Position numbers and translations under genes: made by a program. Positions 5,419-9,322 of a DNA stretch of 9,322 bases are shown in pieces; positions within the stretch are counted from its first letter, which is position 1, and every line of letters begins with the position of its first letter. The DNA lies in assembly GCA_049700035.1 (NCBI GenBank), contig JBNAWC010000048.1, positions 1 to 9,322 on the forward strand, read 5' to 3'. The notes beneath the pieces were generated by a model. It was not told where the DNA came from. It did no database searches and saw only the letters and a program-made list of their open reading frames with translations. This stretch comes from JAVZLQ01 sp049700035 (GTDB lineage Archaea > Thermoproteota > Bathyarchaeia > Bathyarchaeales > Bathycorpusculaceae).

Positions 5419-6801
5419 TTGAAATATGACGTGATAATTGTCGGCGCTGGTCCAGCTGGGATATTTTCAGCCCTAGAGCTTGTTGGAAAAGGTGACTTTA
5501 ACATTTTAATGTTGGACAGAGGACCAGACATCAGCAAACGGAAATGTCCCGCAAGCCGTGGATTTGAATGCGTAAACTGCGAGCCATGCCTCCTGCTTTC
5601 TGGATGGGGTGGCGCTGGAGCCTTCAGCGATGGCAAACTGACATTGTCAACCGAAGTTGGCGGGTGGCTAAACCAGTACGTTTCCAACAAGGAGCTTGAG
5701 GAACTCGTGAATTATGTGGATGAGGTTTACTTGAAATTTGGCGCTACCGAAAACGTGTACGGAACAGACGTTGAAAAGGTGGATGAGATTGAGCGTAAGG
5801 CTTCCTTATCTGGTTTGAAGCTGATTCGCCAGAAAATAAGGCACATGGGAACTGAGCGCTGTGCTCAAACACTTGTGAAAATGCGCCAGGCGCTAAATGG
5901 CAAAATTGAGTTTAAACCGCGAAGTGATGTGAAAGGGCTAATAGTTAAAGACGGCGTTGTTGAGGGTGTCGAAATCGTTAACGGCGAAAAGCATTATGGT
6001 AAATACGTGATTGTAGCCCCTGGAAGAAGCGGCGCCGAATGGCTTCAGTCCGAAGCCCAAGCTTTAGGGCTAAAAACTCTGAATAATCCAGTGGATGTTG
6101 GCATAAGAGTAGAGGTTCTAGCTTCTGTGATGGAAGAGTTGACAAATGTGCTTTATGAGCCAAAATTCATTTACTACTCCAAATCCTTCGACGACCAAGT
6201 CCGCACATTCTGTGTTGCCCCAAACGGCGAAGTAATAACAGAATCCTATAACGGCGTTTTAACAGTTAACGGTCAAAGCTATGCAGAGCGCAAAACAGAA
6301 AACACAAACTTCGCCATCCTCGTTAGCACATCCTTCACCGAACCCTTCAAAGAGCCAATAGCCTATGGCAAATATTTAGCGCGTCTCTCGAACCTACTCA
6401 GCGGAGGCGTAATAATCCAGCGTCTAGGCGACCTAGAGTCTGGGAGAAGGTCAACGCCAGAAAGAATCGCGAGAAGCGTTGTCGCTCCAACATTAAGGAA
6501 TGCCACACCAGGAGACCTAAGCTTCGTTTTGCCATATCGTTACTTAGCAGACATAAGAGAGATGCTTCAAGCATTAGACAAAATTGCCCCAGGAATACAT
6601 TCAAGGGATACGCTTCTCTACGGAATCGAAGTGAAATTCTACTCTTCAAGGCTGCAACTAAGCAGCTGCCTAGAAACGAAAATCCGCAACTTATTTACAA
6701 TCGGCGATGGAGCAGGTGTCACGCGTGGACTTGTTCAAGCATCAGCGTCAGGCGTTATTGTAGCGAGAGAAATAATAAGGAGAGAAAAGGCAAAGGCGTA
6801 G
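5419..6801 (+). CDS. FAD-dependent dehydrogenase/oxidoreductase (COG2509-like)
   Basis: This 460-residue flavoprotein opens directly with a Rossmann dinucleotide fold: VIIVGAGPAG (5-14, with Gly9, Gly11 and Gly14) and acidic Asp33 ending the second strand. A cysteine-rich insertion follows (Cys43, Cys51, Cys54, Cys57), then GWGGAGAFSDGKL (62-74), the hallmark of this dehydrogenase family. A central VIVAPGRSG segment is the second FAD contact. The C-terminus has FTIGDGAGVTRGL (from 426), where Asp430 should contact the FAD ribityl chain. The family is related to electron-transfer flavoprotein and geranylgeranyl-reductase-type oxidoreductases, but its substrate is unknown. No membrane segment is seen. 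The start is TTG, chosen from the ribosome site and the fold boundary. The zinc-ribbon gene begins five bases after the stop, so the two are almost certainly co-transcribed. It appears full length. Confidence 0.87.
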   Translation: MKYDVIIVGAGPAGIFSALELVGKGDFNILMLDRGPDISKRKCPASRGFECVNCEPCLLLSGWGGAGAFSDGKLTLSTEVGGWLNQYVSNKELEELVNYVDEVYLKFGATENVYGTDVEKVDEIERKASLSGLKLIRQKIRHMGTERCAQTLVKMRQALNGKIEFKPRSDVKGLIVKDGVVEGVEIVNGEKHYGKYVIVAPGRSGAEWLQSEAQALGLKTLNNPVDVGIRVEVLASVMEELTNVLYEPKFIYYSKSFDDQVRTFCVAPNGEVITESYNGVLTVNGQSYAERKTENTNFAILVSTSFTEPFKEPIAYGKYLARLSNLLSGGVIIQRLGDLESGRRSTPERIARSVVAPTLRNATPGDLSFVLPYRYLADIREMLQALDKIAPGIHSRDTLLYGIEVKFYSSRLQLSSCLETKIRNLFTIGDGAGVTRGLVQASASGVIVAREIIRREKAKA

Positions 6802-6806
6802 CTAAA

Positions 6807-7550
6807 ATGGCAATAGTTGAGGAGATAAGTTGTCCACATTGTGGTGCGCCATTGCCGTTTGAGCCAGGTGAAATATTTGCTACTTGCAGATACTGCGGCT
6901 TCACTGTTGTCATAGAAACTGGAAAAGCCTTCATTTTTGAACATTCCATGCTGACAAACAAGTATGACCAAACAAAAATCGAAGAACCAGTAAAAGTTTG
7001 GATGAGCAGCGGTTTTCTGAAGCCTCCAGACCTCGCTAGAAAATCAAAAATCGTTGAAAAGAACCTTGTCTATTTGCCCTTTTGGGTTGTATCCATCGAA
7101 GTTAAAAGCCAATATAAGGGGATTTTTGAACGCATAGCTCCAACCATAACCAAAGAAGGCAAAATCGAAAAGGCGTATAATTGGCTTGTTTTGGCGAGGA
7201 AGGCGACAGATTTCCCAACAAGGGAATATGACGTGCCACTGGAAGGCAAAACCCCATATGACTTCAGAAAAATCGAGGGTTTCGCCAAGGTTCTTAACAG
7301 TGAAATAGAAAAGGATGAGGCGGTGGAGCTAGCGAAGCAGCAAATAGAGGAGCATCACCGCTATCTAATTCAACAGGATGTTGACAAAATCATCGAAATG
7401 AAAAGTGAGGTTAAAGTAAACCAGACAGTTTACTTGCATGCTCCAGTGTGGTTTATAAAGTACGAGTATAATGGCAAATTTTACAACTTGCTCATAGACG
7501 GTGCGAGCGGCATGGTGATAAAAGGCGACATCCCACTGACCAAACTTTAA
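6807..7550 (+). CDS. Uncharacterised zinc-ribbon protein with duplicated Trp/Tyr beta segments
   Basis: This 247-residue protein begins with a zinc ribbon, Cys9/Cys12 (CPHC) and Cys27/Cys30 (CRYC), around GAPLPFEPGEIFATC. The rest is a larger domain with two similar stretches. The first is VYLPFWVVSIEVKSQYKG (88-105) and the second VYLHAPVWFIKYEYNGKF (208-225); both follow the pattern Y-L-x-P-x-W, alternating residues, Y-x-G. The second runs into LLIDGASGMVIKGDIP, which resembles the C-terminal hairpin of PepSY-like domains. A charged helix (about 165-200) separates the repeats. No membrane segment is seen. Similar archaeal proteins are annotated only as zinc-ribbon or hypothetical. The ATG lies five bases after the FAD gene stop, with only a weak AAAGGC upstream, suggesting translational coupling and a shared role with the flavoprotein, which remains an inference. 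Confidence 0.83.
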   Translation: MAIVEEISCPHCGAPLPFEPGEIFATCRYCGFTVVIETGKAFIFEHSMLTNKYDQTKIEEPVKVWMSSGFLKPPDLARKSKIVEKNLVYLPFWVVSIEVKSQYKGIFERIAPTITKEGKIEKAYNWLVLARKATDFPTREYDVPLEGKTPYDFRKIEGFAKVLNSEIEKDEAVELAKQQIEEHHRYLIQQDVDKIIEMKSEVKVNQTVYLHAPVWFIKYEYNGKFYNLLIDGASGMVIKGDIPLTKL

Positions 7551-7552
7551 AC

Positions 7553-7561
7553 ATTTTTATT
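7553..7561 (+). promoter_or_regulatory. Possible TATA box for lysS
   Basis: ATTTTTATT lies in the 48-base gap before lysS. Initiation about 25 bases downstream would fall near 7582, just before the GGGAGG ribosome site, matching the short-leader layout seen at other genes here. A nearby TATTTAAATTA (about 7565-7575) is an alternative, but would start transcription after the ribosome site. The T-run may also help terminate the preceding gene. Confidence 0.33.
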
Positions 7562-7582
7562 CCATATTTAAATTAATGCCTA

Positions 7583-7588
7583 GGGAGG
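7583..7588 (+). promoter_or_regulatory. Ribosome-binding site fixing the GTG start of lysS
   Basis: GGGAGG lies ten bases before the GTG at 7599. It supports this non-ATG start, which places the HIGH-type motif at a normal distance from the N-terminus. Confidence 0.65.
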
Positions 7589-7598
7589 GCTATTTAAC

Positions 7599-9206
7599 GT
7601 GCAAGAAAAAATAATCGGGCACGGCACATGGTACGACAAAATGGCAACTGAAATAATCAAGCGCGAACAAAAACTAGGCAGAAGCCTAAACATGCTCAGA
7701 ACAGAGATGGGCATAGCTGCCTCAGGTTTTCCACACATAGGCAACCTAAGTGACGCTGCAAGGTCATTTGCCATAACATTAGCCCTCAGAGAGCAAGGTT
7801 ACAATTCAGAACTCATAGCCTTTGCAGACGACAAGGATGGACTTAGAAAAGTGCCCGCTGGCATGCCAAAATCGCTAGAAGCACATCTTGGACGCCCAGT
7901 AACGGATATTCCAGACATTTACGGGTGCCACAAAAGCTACGGCGAGCACATGACTTTGCTTCTCCTGGATGCCATGGACAAGTGTGGAATAGAATATAAG
8001 TTTATGTCTGGAACAGAAGTCTACAGAAGAGGCTTATTCAACGAAGAAATCAAAACCATACTTTTAAACGCCAAAAAAGTCGGCGAAATAGTCAAAGAGG
8101 AAGTTGGACAGGAAAAGTTTTTGGAAGCATTGCCATACTTTGCGGTGTGCGAAAACTGCGGGCGCATCTACACAACAAAAGCTTACGAGTTCCTTCCAAA
8201 AGAGGGAAAAATTCTCTACGTTTGCGAAGGAATGGAGGTAAAGGGACGCTGGCTTGAAGGATGCGGGCATAAGGGTGAAGTAGATTATCGTAATGGCGAC
8301 GGCAAACTAAGCTGGAAAGGCGAGTTCGCGGTTCGTTGGAAAGCGTTAGACATTAGATTTGAGGCCTTTGGCAAAGAGGTTGCAGATTCTGTGCGCGTGA
8401 ACGACCGCATATGCCGAGAAATACTCAATTATGAGCCTCCAGCACACGCAAAGTACGAATTGTTTCTGGACAAGAGCGGAAAGAGACTCTCAAAATCCGC
8501 TGGGGTGGTTTTCACTCCGCAAACATGGTTCAAGTATGGTTCGCCGCAATCGCTGATGTTGCTTATGCTAAAGAGGTTTGTTGGTTCACGCACGCTAGAC
8601 GTGACTGACATTCCATCATACATGAACGAACTTGATTATTTAGAGGATCTGTACTTCGGAAAGAAAACGCTCACGGACAAGAAGGAACTTGCCAAACTTC
8701 GAGGATTATACGAATACTGTTGGGCAATGAAACCTCCAGAAAAACCTGGAATAACCGTGCCCTACAACGTTCTAACTTTTCTGGCTAAATTGGCGCCTAA
8801 AGGACGTGAAGAAGAGTTCATCATCGAAAAGCTTCGAAGCTATGGCTATTTGCAGCGCGGGCAAGAACCAGACGAAAAATTGAGGAAACGGATTGAATAC
8901 GCGTTTAACTGGATAAGGGACTTCGAGGAAATAAAGGAAACAACGATAAAATTAACCACAGAAGAAAGGGAGGCAATAAAAGAACTAATTGAAACCATCA
9001 AAAGCGAAGAAAACGCCGAAACAATACAAAACTCAATATTCAACATAGCCAAAAAACACGGAATACAACCACCAAACTTCTTCAAAACCTTATACACAGT
9101 GCTAATCGGCGTACCACAAGGACCAAGACTAGGACCATACATAACCACAATGGGCAAACAAAACGTTATAAACGCACTAGAACGCGCACTAAACGCCAAA
9201 AACTAA
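7599..9206 (+). CDS. lysS: Lysyl-tRNA synthetase, class I (archaeal type)
   Basis: This 535-residue enzyme attaches lysine to tRNA-Lys using ATP. It is the class I form found in most archaea and a few bacteria, not the class II enzyme of eukaryotes and most bacteria. The HIGH-type motif is GFPHIGNL (43-50, His46-Gly48), and the KMSKS-type loop is RLSKS (296-300). A zinc-binding insertion carries Cys184/Cys187 (CENC), Cys209 and Cys222 (CGHKG). The N-terminal region ending in ADDKDGLRKVPAGMP is also typical of the class I enzyme. The C-terminal helical part (about 330-535) is the anticodon-binding domain, ending with a conserved GPRLGPYI segment. Length is normal for the family. The start is GTG with a strong GGGAGG site. 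It is probably transcribed alone. The last 280 bases are notably poor in T and G on the coding strand. tRNA-Arg follows after 46 bases. Confidence 0.96.
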   Translation: MQEKIIGHGTWYDKMATEIIKREQKLGRSLNMLRTEMGIAASGFPHIGNLSDAARSFAITLALREQGYNSELIAFADDKDGLRKVPAGMPKSLEAHLGRPVTDIPDIYGCHKSYGEHMTLLLLDAMDKCGIEYKFMSGTEVYRRGLFNEEIKTILLNAKKVGEIVKEEVGQEKFLEALPYFAVCENCGRIYTTKAYEFLPKEGKILYVCEGMEVKGRWLEGCGHKGEVDYRNGDGKLSWKGEFAVRWKALDIRFEAFGKEVADSVRVNDRICREILNYEPPAHAKYELFLDKSGKRLSKSAGVVFTPQTWFKYGSPQSLMLLMLKRFVGSRTLDVTDIPSYMNELDYLEDLYFGKKTLTDKKELAKLRGLYEYCWAMKPPEKPGITVPYNVLTFLAKLAPKGREEEFIIEKLRSYGYLQRGQEPDEKLRKRIEYAFNWIRDFEEIKETTIKLTTEEREAIKELIETIKSEENAETIQNSIFNIAKKHGIQPPNFFKTLYTVLIGVPQGPRLGPYITTMGKQNVINALERALNAKN

Positions 9207-9252
9207 ACCCTTTTATCCACAAAACCCAAAAGTTCTTAACACGCACACAAAC

Positions 9253-9322
9253 GGGCCCGTAGTCTAGCATGGATTAGGACGCTGGCCTGCGGAGCCGGAG
9301 ATCCTGGGTTCAAATCCCAGCG
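9253..9322 (+). tRNA. tRNA-Arg (anticodon GCG), lacking the last bases at the window end
   Basis: The gene opens with acceptor strand GGGCCCG (9253-9259). A D-arm closes as GTCT/GGAC, and the anticodon stem CTGGC/GCCGG (9282-9286, 9294-9298) includes one T-G pair. The loop CTGCGGA gives anticodon GCG at 9289-9291, which reads the arginine codon CGC. The T-arm CTGGG/CCCAG with loop TTCAAAT is complete, and the window ends two bases into the 3' acceptor strand (CG, as needed to pair with the 5' side). No intron is present in the visible part. A possible TATA, CTTTTAT at 9210-9216, lies in the 46-base gap after lysS but is weak. Confidence 0.95.

Noticed and set aside
5352..5690. 112-codon open frame on the minus strand
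   Set aside because: It overlaps the start of the FAD gene and its promoter region. The product is low in recognisable structure, while the opposite strand encodes a clear Rossmann fold.
8846..9199. 117-codon open frame on the minus strand with hydrophobic, membrane-like composition
   Set aside because: It is antisense to the LysRS C-terminal domain. The hydrophobic look comes from the reverse complement of A/C- and lysine/glutamate-rich codons.
9210..9240. Promoter for tRNA-Arg
   Set aside because: CTTTTAT and TTCTTAAC are both candidates but neither has convincing sequence and spacing, so no separate promoter feature was called.
1..9322. Mobile element or genomic island bounded by the two tRNA genes
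   Set aside because: tRNA genes are common integration sites, but no integrase, transposase, duplicated tRNA end or phage-like gene is present, and the genes are core archaeal functions. The 3' ends of both tRNAs, where attachment sites usually lie, are outside the window.
1..9322. CRISPR array, defence cassette or tandem repeats
   Set aside because: No regularly spaced repeat or recognisable defence gene was seen on either strand. The HD protein has a SAMHD1-like metal site but no CRISPR or CBASS neighbours.

Overview
The window is a compact stretch of an archaeal chromosome: ten protein genes between two tRNA genes, both of which are cut by the window edges. Archaeal affiliation is well supported by content: the two-subunit phosphomevalonate dehydratase of the archaeal mevalonate pathway, a class I lysyl-tRNA synthetase, the archaeal families UPF0147 and UPF0148, TATA-box promoters and TTG/GTG starts with GGAGG/GGTGA ribosome-binding sites. 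The particular gene mix and moderate GC suggest a mesophilic or moderately thermophilic member of the TACK/Bathyarchaeia group. That placement is an inference; no phylogeny could be run.

Layout. At 1-50 (minus) lies the 5' part of tRNA-Glu(TTC). From 98 to 2991 (minus) an operon reads HD-domain phosphohydrolase, then phosphomevalonate dehydratase small subunit, then large subunit. At 3082-3687 (plus) is thymidylate kinase, divergent from the HD gene across a shared palindromic TATA. At 3674-4568 (minus) is a two-gene unit: UPF0148 zinc-ribbon protein followed by an unrecognised 170-residue protein, whose end overlaps the end of tmk by 14 bp. At 4647-5331 (plus) are a UPF0147 protein and a small cupin. 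At 5419-7550 (plus) are a large FAD-dependent oxidoreductase and a zinc-ribbon protein five bases after it. At 7599-9206 (plus) is class I LysRS, followed at 9253 by the 5' part of tRNA-Arg(GCG).

How the genes work together. Phosphomevalonate dehydratase supplies trans-anhydromevalonate phosphate for isoprenoid lipid synthesis. The HD enzyme (possible dNTP or nucleotide hydrolase) and thymidylate kinase face each other across one promoter region, both probably touching nucleotide pools. LysRS and the two tRNAs serve translation. The UPF0147, UPF0148, cupin, FAD and zinc-ribbon genes have no firm role.

No mobile element, CRISPR array, defence system or prophage is visible, and no non-coding gap exceeds about 100 bases. 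This looks like an ordinary core region. The points most worth a second look are the unrecognised 170-residue protein, the four-cysteine cluster in the FAD protein, the internally duplicated zinc-ribbon protein beside it, the HD/dehydratase operon, and tmk's base composition, which follows the strand rather than its own coding direction.
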